This document shows, in pieces, positions 26,686-36,555 of a stretch of DNA of 64,000 nucleotides (positions are counted from its first letter, which is position 1; every line of letters begins with the position of its first letter). The notes under the pieces are model-generated. The model worked only from the letters and a program-made list of their open reading frames with translations. It did not search any database and had not been told where the DNA came from. The position numbers were made by a program, and so were the translations under genes. Source of the DNA: Synechococcus sp. PCC 7336 (GTDB taxonomy: Bacteria; Cyanobacteriota; Cyanobacteriia; Thermostichales; PCC-7336); contig NZ_CM001776.1 in the NCBI RefSeq assembly GCF_000332275.1, positions 3,470,008 through 3,534,007 of the forward strand, written 5' to 3'.

Positions 26686-29600
26686 TTGATTTCTCTAGGC
26701 GATCGCAATAACAATCGGACTGAGTTTCGATATGACGAACTCGATCGCCTTATCGAGCAAATCGATGCCGATAGCAATAGCGCTCTATTTGAATATGACA
26801 AGCTTGGCAATCTAGTACGTCAAACCAACCGGCGCGGATTCAGCTTCGAGCTCGAATACGATGCTCGCAACCGGCTTGTTAGGACAACCGATGCACTGAA
26901 CGGTCAAATTTCCTATGCTTACGACGGAGCGAGTAACTTACTCTCAGAAACTGATGAATTAGACCGAACCACCCAGTTTCGTTACGATGCGCTCAATCGC
27001 CAAGTTGAAATCCTCGATCCCCTGCTGCAGTCTACTCAATTTAGATACGACCTTGTTGGGAATTTAGTCGGAGTTGATGGCGAGTTAAATCGTACTGTTG
27101 AGTACGCTTACGACGAACTCAATCGCCTGACCACCATTACCAATGCCTTGGACGATGCCATTGCTTATGGCTATGACAGCAACGGCAATCTGACCTCCAT
27201 CACGGACGAACTCGCTCGCACTATTACTTTCACTTACGATGCTCGGAATTTCCAAACCAGTGTTATCGATCCTTTCGAAAACAGCATCACCACTGCCTAT
27301 GACAGCATCGGTAATGCCGTATCCGTTACCGATGCACTGGGCGACACCACTGTCTCCACCTACGACGAACTCAACCGGCTACTGAGCACCACTGATGCTA
27401 ATGGAGATGAGGCAACTTACACCTATGATGCCGAGGGCAATTTAACCTCTCTGCTCGACCCCGCTGGCAACCTAACCACCTATCAATACGATCGCCTCAA
27501 TCGCTTGGTGTTGGAAACCAATCAATTGGGGGATAGCCGTAGCTTCGATTATGACGAAGTCGGCAACTTGGTGGGTCGCACCGATCGCAACAACCGCCGC
27601 ACGGTCTATATCTACGATCCACTCAACCGACTGACGAACGAACAGTTCTTGGGGGATAGTGGGGCGATCGAGCGCAGTTTCACTTACACCTACGATGCGG
27701 CCAGCCAATTGCGCGCTGCTGGCGACGCTCTCTACACCTATAGCTACGATTACGATCTAGCCGGGCGGCTCACTTCGGTCTCGAATGTCGGCTCGGTGGG
27801 TGCTCCCGAAGTGACGTTGGACTATACCTACGATCGCCAGAACAACCTCACTTCTGTGACCGACACCATCAACGGAGTGGAAGCAGGAATAGAAATCTTC
27901 GAGTACGATCTGCTCGATCGAGTCACGCGCATCACTCAATCGGGTACAGGAGTGTCAGAAAAGGCTGTTACCTTTGCTTACGATGCAGCTAGTCAACTGA
28001 CGCAGTTGGACAGCTTTAGCGACTTAGCCCAAACTCAGTTGGTCGCTAGCTCTCTCTACAGCTACGATCTCGCTGGCAGGCTGGAGCAGATCTCGCAATC
28101 GAATGATGGAGGTGCGATCGCCGAGTATCGCTATCAGTACGATGCTGCCAATCGGATTACCCAACTGGTATCCCCCGATGGAGTGAGCAACTTCACCTAC
28201 GATGCTCGCGACCAGTTGACCTCGGCAGAGCACGGCTTTCAGACAGATGAGGCTTACAGCTACGATGCCAATGGCAATCGCACGAATGTTGGCTATCTCA
28301 CGGGACCTAACAATCAACTCCTGGAAGACGAGCAATATCGATACGACTACGACGGCGAAGGCAATCGCATTCGTCAGACGGAGAAAGTGACTGGCGAAGT
28401 CACCGAATATGACTGGGACCATCGCAATCAATTGAGAGCGGTTGCTACCCGCGATAGCAATGGCAACACCATTCTCTCGGCGGAATATGATTACGATGTC
28501 TTCGGTCGTCGCATTCTCAGAACGGTTGACTCAGATGGGGATGGAGCCCTAGCCGCAGAAACGGAGCGGTTTGTTTATGATGGCGAGCATATCGCTTTGG
28601 TGTTTGATGGCGAAGGCAATCTGACTTATCGCTATTTGCACGGTCTGTCGATCGATCGAGTATTGGCTCAGGAAGATTCAGAAGGCACAGTCCTGTTTTC
28701 TTTGACCGACCATCTCGGGACCGTGCGGGATCTGTTGGCTGCCGATGGAAATGTTGTCAACCACCTCAGCTACGGCAGTTTTGGCAATATTACCGGACAG
28801 ACCAATCCCAATATTGAATTCCGCTTTGCTTACACAGGTCGTGAGTTCGATGGGGAAACCGGGCTGTATTATTATCGAGCTCGCTATTACGATCCCTCTG
28901 CTGGGCAGTTCATCAGTCAAGATCCACTAAGTTTCGGTGCTGGAGATGCCAACCTTTATCGATACGTCTTCAATTCCCCTCTTGCTTTCACCGATCCCTC
29001 CGGCCAGATTATTGTGACGGCGTTAGTGACCGCCATAGTCGTGAGTATTGCTACCGAATTGATATTGCCAGATGCCATTCCAGATGGAACTGACGTGCAG
29101 CAAAGTCGAGATCTCGAGCGTGCTGCGCTTGAAGCTACTATTGAGACTGGGGCTGCGCTATTTACAGGAAATGTTGCTCCTCTAGGAGAAACATTATTCA
29201 GTGCGACAGTTGAAGCATTGACAAGAGAGAGTAGCGAACAGCTAGCCTTTGCTGTTGTCCAAGGAAGTGCCCGAGAAGCATTGGAGAATGCCGCAGAGAG
29301 CGCTGCGCGATCTGGAGCTGACACAATACTTAATCCCCGAAATCTCACTGCCGCAGATAATGTTGGGAGAGCGGCCTTAGAGCGTTTTCAAGCCATTAAC
29401 CCTAGTGCTCCTTTCCTTTCAAGCGTAGATAATGTAAATCCCTCTACCCCAGTGGGAAGGCGAGGAGGAGACCCAACAAGAGGAGGACCTATCCAAGTAC
29501 CTCCTCCAGCTAACACAAGAACGACGATAGGAAACCGTGAGTTTAGTGGTCATACACTTGACCGTATGCAAGAACAAGGTCTTGTTCCTTCAGTTGTTGA

Positions 29601-29742
29601 AGACGCGATTCAGAATGGACAAAGATCTGCTGGTCGGGATGGGACCGATCTTTTCTTCAGTCCTGAAAATAATGTCACTGTTGTCGTAGATAATGCAACA
29701 GGTTCTGTCATTACTGCTGACTTTGGGAATTTTGTGAGGTGA
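26686..29742 (+). CDS. Displaced Rhs module with DUF4258-like tip
   Basis: This 1018-residue frame is the longest displaced module. It holds about 20 uninterrupted YD repeats from NLISLGDRNNNRTEFRYDEL onward. The core signature follows (YYYRARYYDPSAGQFISQDP, RYVFNSPLAFTDPSG), then a linker of its own that lacks the pre-toxin segment shared by the other cores. The tip (from about 29,520) reads GNREFSGHTLDRMQEQGLVP, SVVEDAIQNGQ, NNVTVVVDNATGSVITADFG. The H...DRMxxxG...VVxxAI pattern fits DUF4258 / the BECR group of RNase toxins. It serves here as the unbroken reference for the frameshift at 15,480. TTG 26,686 is not a natural start. Confidence 0.85.
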   Translation: MISLGDRNNNRTEFRYDELDRLIEQIDADSNSALFEYDKLGNLVRQTNRRGFSFELEYDARNRLVRTTDALNGQISYAYDGASNLLSETDELDRTTQFRYDALNRQVEILDPLLQSTQFRYDLVGNLVGVDGELNRTVEYAYDELNRLTTITNALDDAIAYGYDSNGNLTSITDELARTITFTYDARNFQTSVIDPFENSITTAYDSIGNAVSVTDALGDTTVSTYDELNRLLSTTDANGDEATYTYDAEGNLTSLLDPAGNLTTYQYDRLNRLVLETNQLGDSRSFDYDEVGNLVGRTDRNNRRTVYIYDPLNRLTNEQFLGDSGAIERSFTYTYDAASQLRAAGDALYTYSYDYDLAGRLTSVSNVGSVGAPEVTLDYTYDRQNNLTSVTDTINGVEAGIEIFEYDLLDRVTRITQSGTGVSEKAVTFAYDAASQLTQLDSFSDLAQTQLVASSLYSYDLAGRLEQISQSNDGGAIAEYRYQYDAANRITQLVSPDGVSNFTYDARDQLTSAEHGFQTDEAYSYDANGNRTNVGYLTGPNNQLLEDEQYRYDYDGEGNRIRQTEKVTGEVTEYDWDHRNQLRAVATRDSNGNTILSAEYDYDVFGRRILRTVDSDGDGALAAETERFVYDGEHIALVFDGEGNLTYRYLHGLSIDRVLAQEDSEGTVLFSLTDHLGTVRDLLAADGNVVNHLSYGSFGNITGQTNPNIEFRFAYTGREFDGETGLYYYRARYYDPSAGQFISQDPLSFGAGDANLYRYVFNSPLAFTDPSGQIIVTALVTAIVVSIATELILPDAIPDGTDVQQSRDLERAALEATIETGAALFTGNVAPLGETLFSATVEALTRESSEQLAFAVVQGSAREALENAAESAARSGADTILNPRNLTAADNVGRAALERFQAINPSAPFLSSVDNVNPSTPVGRRGGDPTRGGPIQVPPPANTRTTIGNREFSGHTLDRMQEQGLVPSVVEDAIQNGQRSAGRDGTDLFFSPENNVTVVVDNATGSVITADFGNFVR

Positions 29743-29749
29743 CTGAATC

Positions 29750-30052
29750 ATGAATCAATACGACCAGCGTCAATATATTCTGATGAGGCAATGTTTAGAG
29801 GGTTTTGAGTCTGGTAATGTCAAGATAAATGTCTTGATCAACTCTCTTCGAGGCTTGATTGATGTATTGGAAGAACCAGAAAAGGAATGGAAGACTTCAT
29901 TCAGTCGAGCCTGGTGGGTTCTGGAAGAAATTTATTCTATTACTTCAGCCCGAGGAGAAACTCATTTTTCAGAAGCAAACCAGAAAGAAATATGGCAAGC
30001 CGTAGATCAAATGAAGAATATGCTTAACGCAGTTATCATAGGGTCCAAGTAG
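29750..30052 (+). CDS. Immunity protein for the DUF4258-like tip
   Basis: The 100-residue all-helical protein starts at ATG 29,750, eight bases after the toxin stop. It reads MNQYDQRQYILMRQCLEGFE, INSLRGLIDVLEEPEKEWKT, FSRAWWVLEEIYS. I recognise this small helical type from other Rhs/DUF4258 pairs. Cytosolic; predicted to bind the tip. Confidence 0.72.
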   Translation: MNQYDQRQYILMRQCLEGFESGNVKINVLINSLRGLIDVLEEPEKEWKTSFSRAWWVLEEIYSITSARGETHFSEANQKEIWQAVDQMKNMLNAVIIGSK

Positions 30053-30141
30053 TGAAATTGCTGGTAGTGGACTTGATATTTCTAATGGTTTGTTAGACAA
30101 CGATCTATTAGATGCAATAGATCGACTAGGGATTAAGGTAA
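30053..30141 (+). pseudogene. Toxin-tip fragment related to the 5.7-kb tip
   Basis: The frame GPSSEIAGSGLDISNGLLDN, DLLDAIDRLGIK matches LNNSLLDDNVLGAIDRLGVD of the tip at 5728-6054. It is cut after about 30 residues and fuses directly into YD-core DNA. It shows that this tip type existed twice. Confidence 0.65.
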
Positions 30142-30147
30142 GCGCAA

Positions 30148-30239
30148 GAAAAATTTTGCTTACGATGCTACCAGTCAACTGACGCAGTTGGACAGTTTTA
30201 GCGATTTAGCTCAAACTCAGTTGGTCGCCAGTTCTACCT
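30148..30239 (+). pseudogene. YD-core fragment left of a MITE
   Basis: This short stretch encodes FAYDATSQLTQLDSFSDLAQ, TQLVASST and stops at the 210-bp insertion. Beyond it the core resumes in frame at 30,450. Its 5' end is a recombination joint with the toxin-tip fragment. Confidence 0.7.
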
Positions 30240-30449
30240 GTCCGTTCGAACATTTTTCCTGGTGTAACGGGATTTTATTTCCTACAGATAAGCACTACAT
30301 GTAGCGTGTCGAAAAACTGATATCCATCGACCGCATTAAAACAGGCATAGATCATACTGCTGGTATTTTGTCAACTAATTGCAAAGGCCCTGAAACACTG
30401 ATTCCACCGTGGATAATTCGGGGACTCGATCCAAAATGCTCGAACGGTG
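30240..30449. mobile_element. 210-bp MITE-like insertion with 10-bp target repeat
   Basis: The ends TCCGTTCGAACATTTTT and (reverse complement) ACCGTTCGAGCATTTTG are inverted repeats. AGTTCTACCT flanks both sides (30,230-30,239 and 30,450-30,459). Excision restores LVASSTYTYDLAGRLEQ in the YD core. No coding capacity. It is unrelated in sequence to the 244-bp element. Confidence 0.82.
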
Positions 30450-32249
30450 AGTTCTACCTATACCTACGATCTCGCGGGCAGGCTGGAGCAGATCTCGCAA
30501 TCGAATGATGGAGGTGCGATCGCCGAGTATCGGTATCGCTATCAGTACGATGCGGCCAATCGCATTACTGAGTTAGTTTCAATCGATGGGGTCAGCAGCT
30601 TCAGCTATGACGAGCGCAGTCAGCTCATCTCGGCAGAGCATAGCTTCCAGACTGATGAGGTTTACACCTATGACGCCAATGGCAATCGCACCAATGACGG
30701 CTCTCGCTCAGGCCCTGACAATCGATTGCTCGAAGACGAGCAATTCCTCTACGACTACGATGACGAGGGCAACCGCATTCGCCAGACGGACAGAGCGACT
30801 GGAGAGGTCACCGAATACGAGTTCGACCATCGCAATCAATTGAGAGCAGTAGTCACCCGCGATAGCAATGGCAACACCATTCTCTCGGCGGAATATGATT
30901 ACGATGTCTTCGGTCGTCGCATTCTCAGAACGGTTGACTCAGATGGGGACGGAGCTTTAGCCGCGCAAACGGAGCGGTTTGTTTATGATGGCGAGCATAT
31001 CGCTTTGGTGTTTGATGGCGAGGGCAATCTGGCTTACCGCTATTTGCACGGTCCGGCGATCGATCGAGTATTGGCTCAGGAAGATGCCGAAGGCACAGTA
31101 CTGTTTGCTCTGACCGACCATCTGGGGAGTGTTCGAGACCTTGTTGATGCGGAGGGAAATGTCGTTAACCACCTCACCTACGACAGTTTTGGCAACATTA
31201 CCAGTCAAAGCAATCCTGAGGTTGAGTTCCGCTTTAGCTATGCAGGCCGCGAGTTTGATGACGAAACCGGCTTGTTCTATAACCGGGCTCGCTACCTCGA
31301 CCCCTCAACCGGACAGTTCATCAGTCAAGATCCATTAGGTTTCGGTGCTGGCGATACCAATCTCTATCGATATGTCGCCAATTCTCCACTCAACTTTACC
31401 GATCCGTCAGGTAACGCGTTTGCGCCAGCTCTAGCACTACCCATTGTGAGTGTGGTCGCTCAAGCAGCATTAACTACTGCAGCTGCAGCTGCAGTGATTG
31501 CGACGGCTCCGGTTTCGCTGCCCGTTATTGTCGGCGGTACTGTTGGAGCGGCTGTGGTGGGAGGAGCGATTGGGGTTGCACTAGACCAGCAAGCCCGACA
31601 AGCAAGCAGTCAGATAACACTTAATGCTAGGTTGGCGATCGATCTCACTCCAGATGTTGGCGATGCCAATACTCCGAGCCAATTGCCTCTTATTCCTGTA
31701 GATATACCTGGTCTTGAGGGCATACAGCTTGGAGAATTAGTAAATCAAGTCCTTGGAGGAGACTCCATCCAAGATTTGCAAGATGTAGTCGACTCTATTC
31801 TTGGCCCAACCGACCTCGGTGCGGCAGACGAACTTATTGCTCAAGCTCACATCCTTTTATCAGAAGACACAAATAATTCAGCAGGTGGTGTTATCAATCG
31901 ACGCCAAGAAGTCGCAGACTTATTTGACTCATCTAATCCTCGAAGTGGAATAGAGATAGGAGATAGAACGTTACTTCCCAAGCCAAATAGTAGAAATACA
32001 CCGATTTTTCAAGGTGCTTCTGAGGCTGAAGTCAAGCAGGTTTTTGCTGAACTATCTGGTGTAGATCGGCTGCCACCTCCCAGAGTCATACCAGGCAGAG
32101 GTGAAGTTATCTCTATAAGTACACCTGATGGTACATTTACCTTGCGAAACTTCTCTAACTCGGCATCAGAGACAGGCCAAGCATTTACGATCGATCTACC
32201 AAGAGGAGTCGGAAGAAGAGGGACTGCTGAAATAAAGTTCTTGAGATAA
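30447..32249 (+). CDS. Displaced Rhs module with unknown tip
   Basis: About 600 residues. YD repeats are almost identical to the 18.5-kb module, with core end GQFISQDPLGFGAGDTNLYR and YVANSPLNFTDPSGN. A hydrophobic Ala/Val/Gly segment and the shared pre-toxin linker (LTPDVGDANTPSQLPLIPVD, GLEGIQLGELVNQ) follow. The tip (from about 31,880) contains EAEVKQVFAELSGVDRLPPP, GRGEVISISTPDGTFTLRNF and ends AEIKFLR; I do not know its activity. The 5' end is broken by a MITE and a recombination joint. The DUF596 gene follows as immunity. Confidence 0.8.
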   Translation: MSSTYTYDLAGRLEQISQSNDGGAIAEYRYRYQYDAANRITELVSIDGVSSFSYDERSQLISAEHSFQTDEVYTYDANGNRTNDGSRSGPDNRLLEDEQFLYDYDDEGNRIRQTDRATGEVTEYEFDHRNQLRAVVTRDSNGNTILSAEYDYDVFGRRILRTVDSDGDGALAAQTERFVYDGEHIALVFDGEGNLAYRYLHGPAIDRVLAQEDAEGTVLFALTDHLGSVRDLVDAEGNVVNHLTYDSFGNITSQSNPEVEFRFSYAGREFDDETGLFYNRARYLDPSTGQFISQDPLGFGAGDTNLYRYVANSPLNFTDPSGNAFAPALALPIVSVVAQAALTTAAAAAVIATAPVSLPVIVGGTVGAAVVGGAIGVALDQQARQASSQITLNARLAIDLTPDVGDANTPSQLPLIPVDIPGLEGIQLGELVNQVLGGDSIQDLQDVVDSILGPTDLGAADELIAQAHILLSEDTNNSAGGVINRRQEVADLFDSSNPRSGIEIGDRTLLPKPNSRNTPIFQGASEAEVKQVFAELSGVDRLPPPRVIPGRGEVISISTPDGTFTLRNFSNSASETGQAFTIDLPRGVGRRGTAEIKFLR

Positions 32250-32266
32250 TTTTTGGATACGTAATA

Positions 32267-32626
32267 ATGATTAAAATAGATGGCTTAAATGATATCATAT
32301 CGACCTCATTTGGCATGTGGATTACAGCCTTATTTGGAAACATTCCGGCTTACAATCCAGGCATAAGTTTTGGCGACCAAAAAGAAGTGTTCTTTTATAT
32401 TTTAAAGAAGCTACTTGACGAGAAGAAAATATATTTTGAAGATCCAAAGTCAAAATTTGGGAGTCGAATTATTTGGGATGAAGATACAAGTACGATTATC
32501 CAATACTTGCTAGATCGTTGGCCAAAAAGTGCTAAAGATGAAAATGACGTAGACTTAAATACTTACTTTTATGAAATCCCTGTAATACTCTGGGTGGGTG
32601 ATAACGGCAGGCTATATTCTTCATAA
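32267..32626 (+). CDS. DUF596-like immunity protein
   Basis: The 119-residue protein has the DUF596 pattern GDQKEVFFYILKKLLDEKKI, IWDEDTSTIIQYLLDRWP and YFYEIPVILWVGDNG. It starts 17 bases after the toxin stop. DUF596 proteins occur as immunity genes in contact-dependent and Rhs loci. It is the last gene before the inverted ISL3 copy. Confidence 0.72.
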   Translation: MIKIDGLNDIISTSFGMWITALFGNIPAYNPGISFGDQKEVFFYILKKLLDEKKIYFEDPKSKFGSRIIWDEDTSTIIQYLLDRWPKSAKDENDVDLNTYFYEIPVILWVGDNGRLYSS

Positions 32627-32722
32627 AAGTAGCTGGGTGGGTACCACCCACGGCATCATCTGGGGGTAGGGAGCAGTGTAGGGTGGCTCCTGTCCACGGA
32701 ATTGGAGCTCAGACTCATGTCC

Positions 32723-32892
32723 GTCCCCGAGGCTGATACTGTAATGAAGTCGCTTTGCTCCGCCTGTTCCGCATCGCCGGTGATCAAGCGCACGGTCGTG
32801 CAACGGCAATGCTAGTCCCCCCACCCGCGCTAATCGCGCCTCCCAATTCGCGCCAAGCCGCCCCCGCGCAACCCCGCTAATGCCCAACAGTG
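32723..32892. repeat. Dispersed intergenic repeat, copy 2
   Basis: This stretch is nearly identical to 4695-4850, apart from a 15-bp insertion near its right end. It lies between the DUF596 gene and the ISL3 copy. Function unknown. Confidence 0.7.
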
Positions 32893-32964
32893 CCATCAAC
32901 GAAGCGGGGGCAACGCACCCACCCACCCGCCGTAGCTGCTTGGCGCGGGGATAAAACCATCAGG

Positions 32965-34843
32965 TGCAAAATAACGCCAACTTCGGCACCCTAATCACGC
33001 CCAACTTCGGGGTCTTGTCCGCTTTTGGTGATGCAGAGAAGGTATAGGAGAATACCAGGTGCAAACCCTCACTCTGCCAAGCCCGTGGAACTTTTACAGC
33101 ATCTCCTGCCCAGCCAAACGGATGTGAGCTTGAACAGTTGGAGTATCGATCCGGCCAACCAACAGCTCGTTGTTAACCTCTGCTCGACTCAAACGGTGGC
33201 CTGTTGCCCGCTGTGTCATCGCTCCACCGATCGCATCCATAGCCACTATGAGAGAACGTTGAGGGATCTGCCATTAGTTCAATTCACGCTGACGATATTG
33301 CTCCAAGTCTGTAAGTTCTTCTGCCTCAACGAGCGTTGCCCTCGGCGTATCTTTACGGAGCGTCTGCCCGAGGTTGTCGCGCCTTGGGCCAGACGCACGA
33401 CTCGCTACACGGCTCAACTGGAAGCGATGGGCTTAGCCCTCGGTGGTTCGGCAGCAGCCCGCTTGAGCCATCAGCTCGGATACGGATACAGCCCGCACAC
33501 CATCTTGCGAGCCATCTCCAAATTGCCCCTACCAGTCATGGCCACGCCAAAGATATGGGGGGGGGGATTAATTTCGCCGTTTCGCACGGGTCATCATTAC
33601 GGAACGATCCTGGGTCGAACTGGGAGACCACCCAACCGATCGCACTAACTCCCCGACCGGGCGGCTGGGACCTTAGCAGCCTGGTTGAAAGAGCATCCTG
33701 GGCGGTGAAGATTTTCTCGAGAGATCGCTCCAAAGCCTACAGGCGAGGCATGAGCGATGGAGCACCCGATGCCATCCAGGTAGCCGATCGCTTTCATCTG
33801 TTGCAGAATCTCGAAGAGGCTTTAGAGAAAGTCTTTAAGGGACAAACCCAGTCGCTCGAACAGGTTGAGCAGCAACAGATTCAAGCCCAACAGCCAACCG
33901 AAGCACCGACCCCCGAAGCTGCTCCGGATAGATATCGAACCCAAAGGGAAGTCAATCGGGCCATACGACTGGAGAAGTGGGAACAAACCCATGCTCTACG
34001 CAAGCAAGGCTATGCCATTAAAGACATTGCCCATCACCTCGGCATTGGCGAGCGAACGGTGTATACCTACCTGGCCGCGTCAACGTTTCCGGAATGGCAA
34101 TATCCTGTGGGGCGGCGGAGAAACCCCAGTTGTTTGGATCCATACAAGGCTTACCTGTCAGAGCAATGGCAGCAAGGGCGCCAACAAACTAAACAGTTGT
34201 TTGGCGAGATCCAACAGCAAGGGTACCCGGGCAGCTATATGACCGTCGCCCGTTACACTCGGCAGTTGCGTTGCTCTCTGCCCTCCATCAAGCCCAGCCG
34301 AGAATCCCTCAATGACTTACCGGGTCGGGGACCAGCGCCATCACCCGCCACACCAGTGTCAGAGCCTTTGAGTGCCAAGCGGGCGGCTTGGCTGCTGTTG
34401 ACACGGCCTGAAAACCTTACGCCTGAGGAGAAAACCCTGCTGGAAAAACTGGGCCAGCAGCCAAAGTTATCGGGGGCGATCGCTCTGGCTCAGGGGTTCA
34501 TCAAACTGGTGCGCGAGCGACTGCCTGGGGAATTCGACGATTGGCTGGAGACAGCTGTGAGCAGCTCAATCAAGGCATTACGGAGTTTTGCCAAGGGTCT
34601 TCAAGAAGATTACGATGCGGTGAAAGCAGCTCTCACACTCGAGGTGAGCAATGGGCCAGTGGAGGGTCAAAACAACCGACTAAAAATGCTGAAACGGCAG
34701 ATGTTTGGAAGGGCTGGGCTCGAGCTATTGGCCAAGCGCCTCATCCTAATCAGTTGATTCTTATACGAAATAAGCGCCTCATTTAGGACAGATTTAACGA
34801 TCACCAAAAGCGGACAAGACCCCGAAGTTGGCGTTATTTTGCA
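32965..34843 (+). mobile_element. ISL3-family element (type A), copy 1; left endpoint of the inversion
   Basis: The element begins TGCAAAATAACGCCAACTTC with an internal 24-bp duplication of the end (to 33,010). It finishes at TTTTGCA 34,843 without that duplication. The two ends do not match each other, but each matches the partner end of the other copy at 49,951-51,820. CTTGG follows at 34,844-34,848. Its transposase is frameshifted. Confidence 0.83.
33031..34757 (+). pseudogene. ISL3-family transposase, disrupted by clustered indels
   Basis: The protein matches the intact copy at 50,061-51,779 from MQRRYRRIPGANPHSAKPVE to RLILIS. Between 33,555 and 33,720 at least five one- or two-base differences destroy the frame, including a run of ten G where the other copy has ggggg followed by tgg. 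Sequence on both sides is practically identical. The clustering could be real decay or poor base calls at this spot in a repeat. Confidence 0.82.
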
Positions 34844-35397
34844 CTTGGCAGATTCTGTTGCCCGCCATTACGATTGTGAGCTGTTTTCTGCACTAGGTGC
34901 TCAAGCTCCGCCGAGGGTGCCGCCGTCTACCCCAGTTGTTCGCGCAACTCAACCAGCGACTGTGGCACATCTATCACGCCTCCACTAAAGCCCAGTTTTC
35001 TCAACGGCTGCGGCGCTTTTATGAGTGGAGTAAGACCCAGCCCAACCTTGAGGCTCTACAACAACTGCGCATCCGCCGCTTCTGGCAGCAGGGAGACCGC
35101 TTTGCCTTGGCCTACGACTGGCCAGGTGCCTATCGCACTAGTGCTCATCTTGACCGCTTAATGAATTATCAAGACCGACTGTTGTTTGCCATGCAGTATT
35201 TTCATGGCACGCAGGACTCGGCAAAACTCTACCTGCGCTCAATGGCTCTACTGTGGAACTTCCATCCCTATGGCACCCGCACCCGAGACCGTTGTCCACA
35301 GCGCCATTCTCCTTTTGCCGAGCTCAATGGCTTCTGCTATCACGACAACTGGTTGCGCAACTTGCTGCTGGCCTCCTCCATGAATGGACGTAGACAG
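34844..35397 (+). pseudogene. C-terminal half of a split DDE transposase X
   Basis: From TGG at 34,846 the frame reads WQILLPAITIVSCFLH, an in-frame TAG (34,894-34,896), then LKLRRGCRRLPQLFAQLNQR, LWHIYHASTKAQFSQRLRRF and ends GFCYHDNWLRNLLLASSMNG. The N-terminal half lies on the other strand at 51,821-52,519. Joined at CTTGG they give TQQAWQILLP without a gap. The family is a DDE transposase I cannot name. The TAG replaces the usual AW in HAWLKL-like sequences, so the gene is dead in any case. Confidence 0.75.
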
Positions 35398-35412
35398 CCT
35401 CACACTGACTGA

Positions 35413-36128
35413 CCACAAAATCCGTTAGAACCAGTTCTATTCGTTCTCCCTTTGGACCCCACACGTAACCACAAACATCTCCCCAGAGAAGATGACACTC
35501 GTCAATCAAATACACCACAAGCTTTCCAGACTCTATGTCTTCTCGATTGGACTCCAGCAATTCACAGATCTCTTGATGTTTCTTCTTGACTGCTTCATCA
35601 TCTCTTTTTGGATTCTTTTTTTGCGACTTCTTCCAACTGATGCCTGCTTCTTTAAAAAGCTCGTAGTAGCTTTGCTTTGACTTGAAACAGACATTATAAT
35701 TATCTTCAATATGATTTTCTAATTCTGGCAAGCTCCAAGAATTCTGAGTTTTGATCCACTCAATAATTTCTTCACGTTCTTCTGGATTGAGATATCCTAC
35801 AGAACCTTGATAACCCAGCCTTAATGCTTCAATACCTCCCAGAGCAAAATTTACTTTCCACTTGCTGATAAAGGGAAGCGATACCTCTAGTATCGCCTGA
35901 ATCTGAGCTCGGCTCATACCCTCAATCAGCATCCGAACAGCCAAAGCCCTTTTGAGCTCTCGAGAGTCAGGATTGCTTTCAATAAACTCTCTTAGTTCCT
36001 TTAATGCATCTACTTCAGCCTTCTCTATATTGCCTGTCTGACTACTTTTAGACATTTCATACACCTCTCAAGATATCTAACTTGATTATAACATCTTGAA
36101 AAATCACAACTGATTTAGGGCTGCTATA
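35413..36128 (-). mobile_element. IS630-family relic, 3' end lost
   Basis: The right end at 36,128 reads TATAGCAGCCCTAAATCAG outward-in, bordered by TA. The left part is cut where transposase X begins. Its terminus resembles both ends of the 92-bp MITE found at 23.7 and 52.8 kb. Confidence 0.7.
35420..36055 (-). pseudogene. IS630-family transposase, truncated
   Basis: It starts MSKSSQTGNIEKAEVDALKE, with an N-terminal HTH (MSRAQIQAILEVSLPFISKW) and the winged part (GYLNPEEREEIIEWIKTQNS). The first catalytic Asp region is LVVYLIDECHLLWGDVCGYV. The frame is real to about IELVLTDF, after which it runs into foreign DNA; the second Asp and the Glu are missing. Confidence 0.85.
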
Positions 36129-36379
36129 TCCCTCTTCTGTCATATTGGGATAAGCTCGATAAATTGATAGATAACTTTTTTAGGATTGAGCTACTTGAAA
36201 AAAGAATGCTACTCGCCTGTAATAGCTGTTCTGTAAGGATTTGAGGATTTCATCTCTGCATTTGCCTTCAGTTTGACGATCGGATTTAAAGTTGTGGAAA
36301 GCTTTTACTCTTGAATATAGAGCTCTCTTATGAATAAGAATAAACCCTCTAGTCTTTGCCCCGTATGCACCTGGGGCTT
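36129..36379. repeat. 250-bp dispersed repeat, copy 2
   Basis: Near-identical to 23,820-24,070, same orientation, again directly adjoining an IS630-type end. The minus-strand frame (FILIHKRALYSRVKAFHNFK) is open here as well. Confidence 0.65.
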
Positions 36380-36555
36380 ATATTTATATTTTCTCCACAC
36401 CATCTGTATCAATGCTCCGGACAGAATTAGGCTGCTATAGCCCCGTAGCCAAGCAGGTTCTGGTAGCTGGGGTGGGATTTAATTGAACTTGGCTCCAACT
36501 CAAACATGGAAATAAATAAGTCCAACAGATGCTCGTTAAGGGCAAGCCGTTTGTA

